Below, one piece after another: positions 1-12,759 of a DNA stretch of 64,000 nt. The DNA is taken from positions 12,044,501 to 12,108,500 of the forward strand of contig CM073557.1 in assembly GCA_037074615.1 (NCBI GenBank), given 5' to 3'. This DNA comes from Leucaena leucocephala (lineage: Eukaryota; Streptophyta; Magnoliopsida; Fabales; Fabaceae). Every line of letters begins with the position of its first letter. The stretch's first letter is position 1. The notes under the pieces are model-generated. The model saw only the letters and a program-made list of their open reading frames with translations. It was not told the origin of the DNA and did not search any database. The translations under genes and the position numbers were made by a program.

Positions 1-432
1 TTCAAAAATTCATATCAATTAATTGGGACCCTAAATCAAAATCCTGCGTTGCGTTAAACTGACCAGAATATTTTTGTCTATCTACTGATAAAATTTGGGT
101 CTGATCTTATTCTGGGTATTTTTGGCCTGTTTTGGGTTAAATGTCTCATAATTACATTCAGGTCCCTAAACTTTTGAATAATTGCACTTAAGCCCCTGAA
201 CTTTTAGCTATTTGCATTTAAGTCCCTTAACTTTTGAAAATTACACTTAAGGACCCAACTTTTGTTTCTACTTTAACTTTTTACCTTTAACCTTTTCTAC
301 TTTGCACTTTAGTCCTTCTCTTCCCTCAAAACCCATTTAACCTTTATCTTTTCTTCCAATATTCGTCATAATCCTTTCTAAACCTCTTTTCACTATTAGT
401 ATTATATAGATAGGGAAAATTAGGATATGACA
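1..432 (-). mobile_element. Type B LTR, 5' portion, cut by window edge
   Basis: Reverse-oriented LTR. It ends at the right with GGATATGACA, the complement of the family's TGTCATATCC start. It carries the diverged ~30-bp 'ggtccctaaacttttga' repeats seen in other LTRs of the window. The sequence to the right is forward internal-type sequence and not a polypurine tract, so this looks like a solo LTR that landed in another element. The target duplication cannot be checked because the left end is outside the window. Confidence 0.8.
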
Positions 433-2267
433 CTTAGACACAACGATATAACCAAAGAATGTTAGTCACAATGAACTAATTTGGTGGATGTAACTAAAAG
501 TGACAGTGACCTTCAGATGGGTATGTTATGTTGTACCCTAGCCTTACAGCCTTATGAGATAGTCTTCAAGGATACAATTAGAGTATATTGTTCTTAGTAA
601 GCTAATACCTCAGAAGTTCTCATGTTTCTTAATATGATATGGCTGGACTAAGTATAACAGTGATAGGGAGTAATCTCCTCTACTGATAGAGACAAAAGTT
701 GACCAATCCAAGGTCAATAATGCTAGGATACGAGAGTTAGCTCAAGATAGTGTTAGGGGTAATGAAATATAATCATTCTGTAAACCGAAAATTCCTTTGA
801 CTATAGACTACATGTTACAATAACGATTAGAATGAAGGTACCCACCTCGATGAAGTTCATTATCTAGATGATAGGCATGAGGTACATATAAGGTAGATAG
901 TACGATGCACAGAGACATGAATGATGACTTAAATGAAATGCTCTAGACATATTCTCCGTGTGATGACCAAAAAGTAACCGCAGTCTGGTCAAGAACGTAT
1001 TAGGACTAACATATAGGAATAAGTAGTTAAGAAGTAGAAGAGTATCTAGTTATGGAAGAGAACTTTATGATACTTAGAAAAGAGAAAGGTAGCCATCGTT
1101 CAAAGATGAAGATACTCCCCTATTTAAGAAAGAGTAAGGACTAAGAGTAGATAAAGTAATTAAGGGTTGAGTCTATACTTTAGAAAGAGGGTATTATGGC
1201 AATCTAAGCTAAATGAGTAATGTAGCCTTATAAAGGCTAAGGCAGTAAAGTGAATCAGTTATTTCAGACTTCTAGATGAATGAACAGGATTTGAAAGATA
1301 ATGTGAGAAAGGAAGTATATGTAGAGTAGTTAGACTTAGTTAAACCCCTTAGGCATTAAAGTTTATGTTAGGATTAAAGTTAGGATAGAAAGCTAATAAT
1401 GAAACCTGAGATAAGATAGCAATAGGAAAATAACTAGGATGACAGACAATCTTAGTAAGTGGGACAATCATTTATAGAATGATTAAGGCTACTCATGTAT
1501 TTCTACAGACTTATGAATGCAGTACTCAAGGCCATTTATTATGGCAGGTTATAGCAAGTACCAAGAGGTTGATAGTGTTATAACTCTATCAAAAGAAATG
1601 GTCTATAGTAAGAACAGACTATAGTAAAAAGATTGCTTTCAGATCACTCTTCATATAAGAGTTGGATATGAAATAGATAGCTCTCAAATAGAGATAGATT
1701 CATGATTTTAAATCACTCTTCATATAAGAGTTAGATATGATACATATTGCTCTTCAAATAAGAGCACAGTTTAGACCCAGATTGCTCTCAGATATTGGAC
1801 ATTTCAAATATAGGTTGCTCACAGATAGAGCATAGATTCATATGAGAAGTTATAATATAGATTCGTAGTAATAGAAGGCAACTATAGATTGTGATTGCAG
1901 GTTGCTAGGCCATGATTACACATGGTAATGGCCCATAATAACCCACATTAAAGTAAGAAAGTTGAGTAGGAACTCTTAAGTAAGAAAGGAGATAAGTAAA
2001 GTTGGGCTACTAGATGTATTTTTTTTTTACAATTATTAGTTGAGTTATTAACAAAAAGGGAGTGATCAACCTATAAATTTGTTTGATGGTAATTTTTCTA
2101 GAAAAATCATAGTTGATCCTAATATGATTCATAGAAGAGTGAGATAATAGTTTATCACAAGGTAAATCATAGAAAAAAGGAATAAGACAATTTGATGTTG
2201 TTCTGGTAAGATGATAATCAAACATAAGATGTTGATTAACTTAATATGAGAAATTATTTATAATGTT
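433..2267 (+). mobile_element. Non-coding internal region fragment of a LARD-like element
   Basis: The sequence aligns by eye, in the forward direction, with the start of the internal region at 46760-49370 and with the reverse complement of 13880-17657. It shares blocks such as 'aagaatgttagtcaca' and 'gagttattaacaa'. The PBS-proximal end is missing. No ORF of meaningful length or recognisable protein is present. It includes a cluster of short hairpins at about 1640-1830 with ACTCTT/AAGAGT arms. The right edge passes into a degenerate reverse LTR. Confidence 0.7.
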
Positions 2268-2284
2268 TTTCCCAAATAGACACA

Positions 2285-5200
2285 AGACTGAACTTCATAC
2301 ATCTTAGAGACCATTCGGTAATATTTAGAACCACTTAAATATCCATTGAAGCTCTATTACAAAATATGGAAGTTCCAAACTTCAGGTACTATTCATTTGG
2401 TATTTCTAGATTTGGCGGTGAACTTTAAAAAATCATAATTAATTATAGAAAATTTAAAATGAAGTGGTTCAAAAAGCTACTAGAAGCTAACATAATAAAA
2501 TTTAATGGAAAAATAATTCTCATGCCAAATGCTCAGCCAATTAGTAAAGTTCAATAATCAAATATCACTATTCATTTGGTCAAAAATTATGAAAAATAGT
2601 TTATGGTCCCTAATTTTGAAAAATTTGTTCTCTTTGTACCAACATCGAAATAAGGCATTCCTAATGTTAAAATAAATCTTGACATGTTAATTAAGTACTT
2701 CTTAAATATAGTACATTTATTTAATCATTTGCTATTTCTAATTACATCTCAAATGCCACTGCCTCCTTAAGAGTTATTATTTATAGTAACAGGTTTTGAC
2801 AACTAATTAACTTTACTAACATACAAATACATATCAATCATGCTGAATAATTTCCTAACTACTCTTCATGCATCTCATCTCCTCCATCTTGAGAAGGCCT
2901 ATTGTAATTGGATTGATATGGAACGGGTGAGATTTCTGGGGAAATATCAGTAGCAAACCAAAACCAAATAGTATATGCAACTCAATACTTGATGTTAATA
3001 TGTGTGTACTTAATGATCATGCTTACATATAATGATATCTTTACATGCTTCAATATGCCTTAAATTATAATATATGCCCATAGCATAAAAAGAATCAGAG
3101 CCTAATTCAATCATACATGCTTCACATAATCAAAATAAGCAACCATCACATAAACATTCAAGCAAGATAAGCATACAAGAAGGTAAGTTCACTACCTCTT
3201 ATTCCTTTCCTTACTCCTTTTGTCATATCCATATTTTTACCCTAAATTAGGCTTAATGGGAAGTAGTTTTAACCATTTCAAAACTTCATTAACTTGAAAA
3301 GGTGAATTTTCAAAAAGTCAAATTTGCAGGTAATGTTCATTTTATAATTTCATATTATAGACCCATATTTGGAAATTCATAATTAAATCTAAAAAAATTA
3401 AAATGAAGTGGTTCAAATTTATTTTGAAAGATATTTCATTAAACTTTGTGGGAAAAATATAAAAGTGAGATTTCATTGTCAAAATGAATACAGTGTATTA
3501 GTTGAAAATGTACTTTTCATTTGGTAAATTTAGAAATTCCAATTTTCTGGCCTTAACTTTAAAAATTTATTTCTCCTTGATCTTTTATACATATAAGGCA
3601 TATTATATATATATTGAAAGCACAATATGTTTTCTTTGACCGTGAAAAATTTTATGGACAAATTCTTTCATTTGCTATTCTTTCAGGAAACAGTAATATA
3701 AAGGTTTTCCAAAACTTCAGTTTTCTAATTTCAATGCTTCCAAGGTTTTAATCCTATCAAATCCTTCTAGCCAAAATAGTACTAGCTGAATGGTCTTCAT
3801 AATGGTAAAGTCAATAATTAAAATTTAATTCAATAATCAATTATCCAAACTAACTTATCTAAATGTCCTTTTCATAGTTCTAACTTAATCTTCTTTTTCC
3901 TTCTTCATTGTAGAATTTCAGACAGCATGGGGATCAAGGGAGAAATCCATTTTCTAAACATTAAAACTTAGGTTTTATCCTTCCAAAACTTGTACAAATA
4001 AACTAGAAAGGATTATATACCCTAAACTTTAGCCACCTTAGATCAAAGCCCCTTGAATCTGCTCTTGAAATTGCTTTAGATTAAGTGAGTTTTTATTTTG
4101 GCATAAGTTCCACAAGCTTTTTTGTGCTTCACATTTTTATGATTATGAGGGGGTTATTTATAGCCAAATTTTGGCCACCTTGGGGTCACCTATCCCTCAT
4201 TTTCTTAATTATTAAAATTGCTTAATCTTGAATTTGATTTGTTGCTTTCCTGATTAATTAACCTTAATCATAATTATCTTAATTCTTCTATTATTATAAT
4301 ACCAAGAAGCACATGGGATAAACTATTCTTCTTGCCCTTTGCGCCACTTGGTAGATGTGTGGATCCCACAAGACACTTCATAATCCACCTTGCACAATAT
4401 GGAAATTTCCCTTCTTTTCCAATTTGAAAAATCATTTAGCCACATGATAAATTCCTTGACTTATTGGGCCTTCATGTGACAACATATTGGATCTAAATTA
4501 GGTCCAACTCAATATATAGCACACATCCTAAGGCATTTTCTTATACCGATGTTTTTAAATTACCCTGATTTTGAGATAAATTCTACATGCCTCTTTTAAT
4601 GGATCTGACATTTTTTAGAAATTCATTATAATATAAAATAAAATTTCTACATAGTCTCGTAATTTTTTTGGGACTCAGAAGTTCTGATAAAAATTATATT
4701 TCTTTTCTTTAAATCCTTTATCGGTGTCTATTCTCACCTTAAATTTCATAATTAATTCTATAAGAATTTAATACAAAATTTTATTTGAATTTGAGGTTCA
4801 GAAAATACTATACTAATTTATAGACTTCAGAAATTAGTATCAATTTATCGAAATCTTAAATCAAAATTATGATATATGCCTATCCAAAATTATGTCCTTT
4901 ATTTACTAGTAACATTTAGGATTGAAACTTTTTCTTGGGCAATTTTGGGCCTTTTTTGACTGAGCTTTCCATAATTATGCTTTTACCCCTAAATTTGGTA
5001 AAATTGCACTTTGGTCCCTAAATTTGCTAATTTCCACTTTGGTCCTTCTCTACCAAATTTGAAATTCCAATTTGGTACCTGAAATCTAAAAATTTCACTT
5101 AGGCCCTTGAACTTTCCACTATTTGTAATTTTGTCCCTAGACTTTTGTTATTTACAATTTAGTACCTGAACTTTTACTATTTATAGTTTAGTCCCTCTAG

Positions 5201-5320
5201 CTTTATAATTTTATACCTTCTCTCTTTTTTGACTTAAACCTTGTATAATCATTATCTTTTCTTCTTATTATTATCTCAATCTCTTCTTAACATTTTTCCT
5301 CTATCAATCTTATATAGTTC
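2285..5320 (-). mobile_element. Composite type B LTR, truncated at its 5' end
   Basis: Reverse LTR. The 3' block starts near 'acatcttagagaccattcgg', followed by the conserved GAGATTTC hairpin (about 2929-2950) and the AGGTAAGTTCACTACCT motif (about 3181). A second, LTR-3'-end-like block follows at about 3223 (TGTCATATCC). The TATA box on the minus strand is TATTTATA at 4155-4162. About eight ~30-bp 'ggtccctaaattt' units lie at 4970-5215. The terminal GGATATGACA is missing. The junction at 3190-3245 is shared with the LTR at 17658. Confidence 0.7.
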
Positions 5321-5580
5321 CTCGTTTATCTTTACAGTTCCTCGTCCTGGAACTAATGAAAGGAAATATTTTCATCTATTTCTTTCTATCTCTTTCTTTC
5401 TATACAATTCCTCTATTTAGAATTGATACAAGGGAAGACTAGTATACCTTATTTCTCTCTACTGAGAACTTATACTATTATCTGCTTATACTTTTCTTTG
5501 CTCATGCTATTCTTTCTTTTATTATGCTAGCTAGCAATCTTCTTTCTCATTATTCTAGAACATCTTTCTAACTTTGGGAC
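5321..5580. other. Unassigned pyrimidine-rich stretch
   Basis: Lies between a truncated LTR and the clear LTR start at 5581. It contains a short direct repeat 'agttcctcg' (about 5336 and 5353) and long C/T runs. No coding potential or homology to the neighbouring elements was recognised. It could be residual internal sequence of a flanking element. Confidence 0.4.
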
Positions 5581-6717
5581 TGTCGTATCCTTATTTTCAA
5601 CCTCAATTATACTCATTTTAAAGACATTGGAACCAATTACATAACCCTTTGCCTTTGAAACATTCATTTTCCAAAGAATTGCTCTCGGGTACTGCTCACG
5701 TTACTGTTCATTTGGTAATTCCAGAACATGTACCTGTTGGAAATCGTGCCCTAGGGGCCAATCATTGTCTTATGAACATTATTGATTTATGAATTTATTA
5801 ATTGAGTTATCATATTATTTGCATATTTACTATGATGACCATCCTTGGATAATTCATGATATTATCCTAAATGTCCCTGGTCGATCATCTATGTGGGAGC
5901 ACAGATGAAATAAGACCAGTATGACTTTGAAGATGTATAGAGATATAAATCAAAGTCATAAGCACATGTAAGAGTACAGGGTGTTAGACCGACCCGCTAT
6001 GAGAGAACTGCATGGGTAACGTCATAAGCTTCTCTCATATACAAACCATGTCAACATGCCCTTTGACCTGAGATCATCATGGATTCCTACATGACAAAAC
6101 GGTCAGCTTTGACCTAGTCAAAAGTCACTTTTGACCGAGTGATCATAAAGACTATGTTCGGGCTTAGTGGTTTTTCATGCGGAGGAATGTGAATGGTCAA
6201 GATGGAATTTGTCCCTCACATTCGTGGAGAGATATTACTGGGCCCCTCAATGAGTGAGTCTGAGAAATGTATGGCCATACTGTAATGGAAAGGTAGTTCC
6301 ATTTCTATAGTCAGACTACTCAGGGATCGAGAAAGTAACGGTCGGGAATAGGAGGATGACATTATCCATGCCTCATCCATGACCAAAATATCGCGTGACA
6401 GAAGGGACATGATATGGTTGTATAAAAGGTTACATCGTTTATCGATCCTCATATGATTTGGGTAGTCGTTATGTCTTGCTAGAGACCGCTTGCGACTTGT
6501 GGGCTAGTATAGCAAATGGCCCACTGCCAACTTCATATGGGCCTACAGGGTCGCACACAAAATAGCCCAACACGAGCTATGATGTCCAGATTCATTGAAT
6601 CTAAGACATGTCCAGATTCAATGAATGATCCAGGTGAATGTATATATATTTATTTATATTTATATTCGTATATATATAAATTCGTATATATATATTATAT
6701 ATATATGAGATATATGA

Positions 6718-7060
6718 GATTTAATTTATAAGGATAAATTAAATCTCTATCACGTTTGAATTCGAAATTCAAAATTGATAGGATATCTCATATAAGAGAT
6801 ATTTATAAGATTTAATTTATAAGGATAAATTAAATCTCTATCACGTTTGAATTCGAAATTCAAATTGATAGGATATCTCATATAAGAGATATTTATAAGA
6901 TTTAATTTATAAGGATAAATTAAATCTCTATCACGTTTGAATTCAAAATTCAAATTGATAGGATATCTCATATAAGAGATATTTATAAGATTTAATTTTA
7001 AGGATAAATTAAATCCCTATCATGTTTGAATTTGAAATTCAAATTGATAGGATATCTCAA
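6718..7060 (+). repeat. Four tandem ~90-bp units inside the copia LTR
   Basis: Units start at 6718, 6809, 6899 and 6989 (spacing 91, 90, 90). The last is shorter and more diverged. Each contains three self-complementary segments: GATTTAATTTAT/ATAAATTAAATC, TTTGAATT/AATTCAAA and GATATCTC/GAGATATT. The unit lies in U3 just upstream of the TATA box. The partial second copy of this LTR at 23031 starts downstream of this zone, so copy number cannot be compared there. A 73-codon ORF here is only the repeat read through. Confidence 0.9.
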
Positions 7061-7272
7061 ATTTGTTTTATGAGAATAAATCAAATATAGTTCAGTCTCA
7101 TCTTTATTTAAAGTTAAATAAATAGGTAATTAAATCTGTGGGACGGATTTAATATTATTTATTTAATTAGTTTCTTATAAAATTATACAATATATGATAT
7201 TGTATTATTTTCGGAATTAATATAAGATTAACTCCTAAAATCCTATTCGGTTAGGGAAAACGCAGAGCATCC

Positions 7273-7279
7273 TATATAT
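7273..7279 (+). promoter_or_regulatory. TATA box of the copia LTR
   Basis: TATATAT about 420 bp before the LTR 3' end. The same motif is at 23199-23205 in the second copy of the LTR, so the position is conserved. Confidence 0.5.
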
Positions 7280-9577
7280 CTAATATTAGGAGCTACGTTT
7301 TTGAAGAGATACACACATAGAAAACAGAAAGGCCGAAGGGGACTCTGCAAAAGGTTTGCAGATAAGAAACTGCTGAAATAGAGACGGAGAGGACGAGCTC
7401 TTGAGAAAGCCCTGGAGGGACAAGAGACGCTAGCACGTCGTTCGTGGTTGAAAAGCTGTTCGTGTGGATACCAGTAGAGGAAGCCGACCTGAGTCGTCGA
7501 CTTCTTGTGATCAGAAAGGGAGCATGAGGCGCAGAGAGAAGCTGTGAACGTCGTGACCGAAAGCTGTGGAAGTCGCTGAGACACACTGAGGGTAATGCTT
7601 CTTCCCACTTGACTTAAACACATACGATAGATCCTGGCAAGGAATGAAAAATTTTTAAGATAATTTTTGCTGCGTGTCTTTCAATTCCTTACAGTATCGT
7701 TTTTTGAAAATTCATAACTAAATGTAAAAAAATTGAAATAGGGTGTTTCGAATTTCTAATGAAAGCTATTTCATTGAAATTTGAGGAAGAAATATAAAAA
7801 TGAGGTTCCATTGTCCCAATGAAATAAGTTTATTCATTGAAAAATACTGTTCATTTGGTAAAATATGAAAGTTTCAGTTTCTTTGCCTTAACTTCAAAAA
7901 TTCTTTTCTCTTTCGTTACTTATCCAAATGAACCGTGTTACCTATAGATTTAAATCTCTAAATGCGCTCTTTAAGTTCACAAAATTTCATGGAAAAACTC
8001 GTTTATTTACTATACAAAATTAACATTAAAATATTAATGCCTCCAGTTGCTTACTTTATCTTTATTCCAGATTTTAACTCCAACTTAGAAAAATCATAAC
8101 AACTCGAATACTTGTCTAATTGAGGCATTCTTGGTGTTCATTTAAATCTCATTATCTTAACTATAGTCATGCCAAGTTTCAAGTTTAAACTCATTGATTA
8201 AGGTATTGTAAATATCGTCAAAAGGTCACTGCCTGAGAACACCAACACATGAATATACAATATACATTTCAGCATGTGCTTCCATAATGTCAAGTAACTC
8301 ATATGACTTATTATAAAAGTTCAATAATTCATAATTACCCTTTTCCTTGAGATGATCCAGCACCTAAAACATGGTTATGCATATGGAAGGAATGAGATTT
8401 CATGGAAATCCCAATAGCAAGGCATACAAACTATAATATCATGCATGATTAATTGAATGCTTAACATGTTATCATGAGATGGGAGCTACTTCATAATGGT
8501 ATATAAGCAAACTCTAACATGCATATTGTCATGACATAACTTGCAAGGAGTTACAATCATTCATACTTCATCATCGACATGTTGACACATTCTCATGCTC
8601 AACCAAACACCATAATCCACAAGCAAGCAAGCAATTAAACAAACATGAAACTATAGTTAGGTATTCTTGCTACCTCTTTGCTATACTTGATCAAAGTCCC
8701 CTTGAGATGATTTCCTTCCTTCACAAATGTCAAAACCTAGCCATTACAAAGTAATATCAAGTTACAACCCAACTTGAACACAAAACCAAGACTAGGTTCT
8801 CACTAGTTTCTATTCTTTCTCTATTTTATGTTTCATACTTCCATCTTTCCAAAATAAATTCCCATTGTTCATTTCCACATACTTTTCCATGTAGAATCCA
8901 AATATGAAGCTAGAATTTCCAAAATCAAATCATGTCATAAGCTGCTGTACAGAACCGAAACACACCCTTGACTTTCCAAAAATTCACATTTTGACTCCAA
9001 TGCTTCCAATACTTGTTCTCCTACTTTATCCCCACATAATTTTCCATTTTAAACTCATTGGAAGCATAAAAATAATGAAATTCCAACATATGAACAGTGT
9101 CACATACAATAACAGCCATGAACACAAACTTCCATTTACATTACATACTTGGATTTCCAAGCTTATGCCACTTGATTCTAGCTTGTTTAAGCTTATCTAA
9201 ACTATCCATAACATAAAACTCATATTCTAACCATATATGGACAGCACTTATAGCAGTAACCACAAGGGAAATAGGGCACAAAAACCCCTTAAAATCAAGA
9301 GATAGCTTGCTAGAATAAAGCTCAAGATCAAGGGAGATTATTACCTTACTTGTTGCTCCAAGTTGTGTGCTTCTTTCTTGGTTGAATGGAAATTTTGCAA
9401 GAGTTTCCCCATAGTTCCCATGGCTGCCAAATGCATTATGAAATGAGGGGGTATTTATAGAAAAAATTGGGTAGAAATGGATGGCCAAGATTGATTTGGT
9501 TACTATTTGATCTAATGGTACATATTCATTCTTTAATCTTGCTTGCCCAAGAAGCCAAAGCTTGACTCCATGCATGA

Positions 9578-12500
9578 TGTCATATCCTAAATTTTTCCCT
9601 ATCTGTATAATACTGATAGTGGAAAGAGGTTTGGAAAGGATTATGCCGAAGATCAGAAGAAATAATAAATGATAGATAAGTCTTGAAGAAAGAGAAGGAC
9701 CTAAACAAAAATTGAAAAAGGTTAAAGGCCAAAAGTTAAACTAGAAATAAATGTTGGGCCAAAAGTGATAATTTCCAAAAGTTTAGGGACCTAAATGTAA
9801 TTAAGCAAAAAGTCAGGGACATAAATATAATTATAGAAAAGTTCAGCCAGAAAAGGCTTAGAACTGCCTGTAAGTATTTCAGTCCCACATTCCATCAGTA
9901 AATAGAGGAAGTCATGCTGGGTAATCTGGCATGATACAGAAATTTTATTAGGGCTCCAGACAACAGAAAATTATCTGATAGTCTAAAAGTTATCTGAAAT
10001 TTTATCATATTTCATGGACTTCATATGTAAGTGGGCAAATTACAGGAAAATATGCCCAACAGTGTCAGATGTCCTGGATCTGATAGAACTCAGAAGAAGT
10101 TCTGTATAAAAAGTTATTCACATATTACTGAATTTTGACGGGAGTTTGATAACACCCGTGATTCGATAATAGAATTTATCGGTATGTAAACATGGATATA
10201 ATGAGATCAGATGACCTCATATATAGGCCCATGATGACGCCAAGAAGGGCCCAAAACCCAGGGTACCAGTTCATCAGTAGAAGGGGTCAGTGTCCAGAAA
10301 AGGTGTGAAATTACAAAAATGCCCCTGGGTGCCAGATTGTACTAGTGATGGATATAGGGCATTTTGATCATTCTGGATAGGCCAAACACATGGACTATAG
10401 CATAAATATGATTATTTAGAGTCAGTATATGCTCTGAGGTAGGACAAAGAGGGGTGAAATAACGATTATGCCCTTAGGGTCAATATAGTGTAAGAAAGGA
10501 CACCAAGGGTATTTTGGTCATTTTCCAAGGAATAGATGGAAGATAAATATTTAGTATATCAATGTCAATGGTATGAGAAGCCTAGATATTGATTTCCAAG
10601 ATAGAATACATATCCTGGTATATTATAGAAAAAATCAGAACAGAAAACAGTCCAGTTGTTGTGAAACTACTCCGATCAGTACCGGATTGGATTGAAATTT
10701 TTCCAGAAGCTTCCTTACTCTATGAGCACGCCACCTAAACCCTTGAGGTGTCCCTTGATCTGTCTCACATGATGTCATAATTATTCTTTTATGAAAAAGT
10801 TAAATCTAAGATTTAATGTGGGCCTTTAGATCAAATAGTAACCAAATCAATCTTGGCCATTCATTTTTCTTGGATTTTGGCTATAAATACCCCCTCATTC
10901 TGCCCAAAACCGTGGCCTTGTGATAACTTGGGGAAACTCTTGTAAAATGAAAACTCAATCCAAGACAAAGAAGATTCAAGGTTCCAAAGTTCAAGCAAGC
11001 TAGAGATTAATGGTAAGCAATCTATCCTAGCTTATTTTCCTTTGATTTGGGAGCTTGAACTTAGGGTTTTCATGGGAGAAAAGTTGATTTTTCTCTAAGG
11101 GGTTGTGCTTCCCAACAACCTTAGATGAAAGGGGAAAGAAGAAATTAAAGTTAGAAACATATGATTGAAGCTTAAACAAGCTAATTAAGAGATCGGTTGT
11201 TGAATAAAGTTGATATTATTGACTTTGCCTTAATGGAACCTGTTCGGTATGCACTGTTCATGAGGGAAGGAAATGGAATTTCAATGATTTAATGCTTCCA
11301 TTGAATTTAGATGATGATTTTGTGTAGGATTGGAAAGGTTTTGAACCTTGAAAGCATTGAAATTCCAAGATTGTAGTTTTTGAAATCCTTCTCTGTTACT
11401 GTTCACTCGCATGAACAGTGATTGGAATTTCATGATTTTGATGCTTCCAATGGTTTTAAAATGAAAAGTTGTGTGGAATAAAGTAGAGAAACAAGTATGG
11501 GAAGCATTGGAATCAAAATGAGAATTTTTGAAAGAATTAAGTGCAGTTTCAGTTCTGTACAGCATGTGATGAAGGAGCTGGAATTTCATGATTCTAAGCT
11601 CATAAATGGATTCAAAAGATGAAATTGTGTAGGGTAAAGTCAAGTCATCAATTGATTCAAAGACCAAGTCCATTGGTTTAAGATTAAGGAAAGTTAATGA
11701 GATTAATGTTCAAGAAGAAGTTATGTTAGTTAAAGTGAGTTTAATACTCAAGGAAGTTAGATTGTAATGGATGAATGATTATGTGATGTTAGGAATTGAT
11801 TGGTATGCTCCAAGAGAGGCAGCCACATGTTCAAGGAAAGTGAGAAGAAAGAAGCAAGTTAAGGTGAAAGAAGGTCAAGTGTTCAAGGTAGTAAACTTAT
11901 CCTAAACTTGTATGCATTGAATGTTATGCTTGATTGTGCTATGGCTTGATTGAATTGTGTTGCCTATGTGCTTATGTATGAAGCTATGTTTATATGTTTA
12001 CTTTGGCTAATTGTATTTCATATGTAACATGGTTGCATGCACATGACACAATAGTAACACTTTCACAAGCAAGCACAAGTAGGTACATTAATGTATGCAT
12101 TGTTTAATACCGTTTGCTACTGAGATTTCCCCCAAAAATCTCATCCCTTTCCATGTAATCCCAATCCCACAGGTTTATGAATAATGAAAGAGGATGATGA
12201 AGCATGAAAAAAAGCTAGGGATTAGATAGTATATATGTTATGTGAATGTGTAATGTTGTTGTATGACCAATGTAAGCAGTGATGGTCATGATGTAATGAA
12301 AAATAGTAAAAGATGGAATAAATTTATGAAATTTTACAAGCATTTAGATGACATGCCAAGCTTCGTTTTGACACTAAGAAAGCTTTATTTGGATTTCTGT
12401 ACAAAGAGAACTGATTTTCCAAAGTAAGGGACCAGAATCTGTTTCCAGATTTTTGCCCAAATGAACAGTAAAATTCAAGGAATAAATTGTATTAATTGGA

Positions 12501-12759
12501 TACTCAATTGATTTGAAAATTATTTTTCACTTAAATTTCAAGATGTTATCTTCACGTATATTTTTAAACCACTTCATTTCAAGTTTTCTAGAATTAGTTA
12601 TGATTTTTTGAAGTTCATTGCGTAATCTAGAATACCATATGAACAGTATCCCGAGAAAGAATAAAATTCCAGATTTGGCTATTGGACTTCCAAGGTCTTG
12701 TAAGTGGTTCTAAATGCTACCGATTGGTCCCTAATATGTATAAAAGTAAGGATATTACA
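9578..12759 (+). mobile_element. Type B solo LTR with perfect CATGA duplication
   Basis: 3182 bp, TGTCATATCC start and GGATATTACA end, flanked by CATGA at 9573-9577 and 12760-12764. It sits in opposite orientation inside another LTR of the same superfamily, whose sequence continues without loss on the far side. Contents in order: ~30-bp U3 repeats (about 9770-9850), repeated 'gggcattttggtcatt' motifs (10300-10530), TATA box 10882-10889, a leader with GGTAAGCAATC (about 11011), AGGTAGTAAACTT (about 11887), the conserved hairpin (12122-12142). The 130-codon antisense ORF at 11281-11673 is not supported as a gene. Confidence 0.92.
10882..10889 (+). promoter_or_regulatory. TATA box of type B LTR
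   Basis: TATAAATA followed by CCCCCTCAT. The same core occurs at the same relative place in the LTRs at 23768, 36337 and 54053 (plus strand) and 9452, 22149, 40779, 59371 and 61857 (minus strand), which marks the LTR promoter. Confidence 0.7.

Larger units (their letters stand above)
5735..7693 (+). mobile_element. Ty1/copia-like solo LTR
   Basis: Starts TGTTGGAAATCG and ends CTTACA, 1959 bp. It is flanked by GTACC (5730-5734) and GTATC (7694-7698), a five-base target duplication with one difference, and it interrupts a gypsy-type LTR whose sequence resumes on the other side. A TATA box TATATAT lies at 7273-7279, followed by a ~410-bp GC-richer leader/U5. The superfamily assignment rests on the TGTTGG start, the size and the 5-bp duplication; no copia protein is present. 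A partial second copy is at 23031-23608. Confidence 0.75.

Noticed and set aside
5581..5600. TGTCGTATCC taken as the 5' start of a forward LTR
   Set aside because: The sequence that follows matches the complement of LTR 3' ends ('gtcttagagacc', 'ggaacc'), and the matching GGATATGACA lies to the right at 13879, so the LTR is reverse.
6750..6971. 73-codon ORF with an internal protein repeat
   Set aside because: It is only the ~90-bp tandem DNA repeat translated; 90 is divisible by three, so the frame stays open.
7243..7623. Overlapping ORFs of 126 and 97 codons
   Set aside because: Antisense to the GC-richer leader/U5 of the copia LTR. Two frames are open at once and no family is recognised.
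9141..9575. 144-codon minus-strand ORF
   Set aside because: It crosses the TATA box and leader of a reverse LTR. No recognisable protein, and other copies of the LTR do not keep the frame.
11281..11673. 130-codon minus-strand ORF
   Set aside because: Antisense to an LTR leader. Equivalent LTRs at 36700-37100 and elsewhere have no matching ORF of that length.
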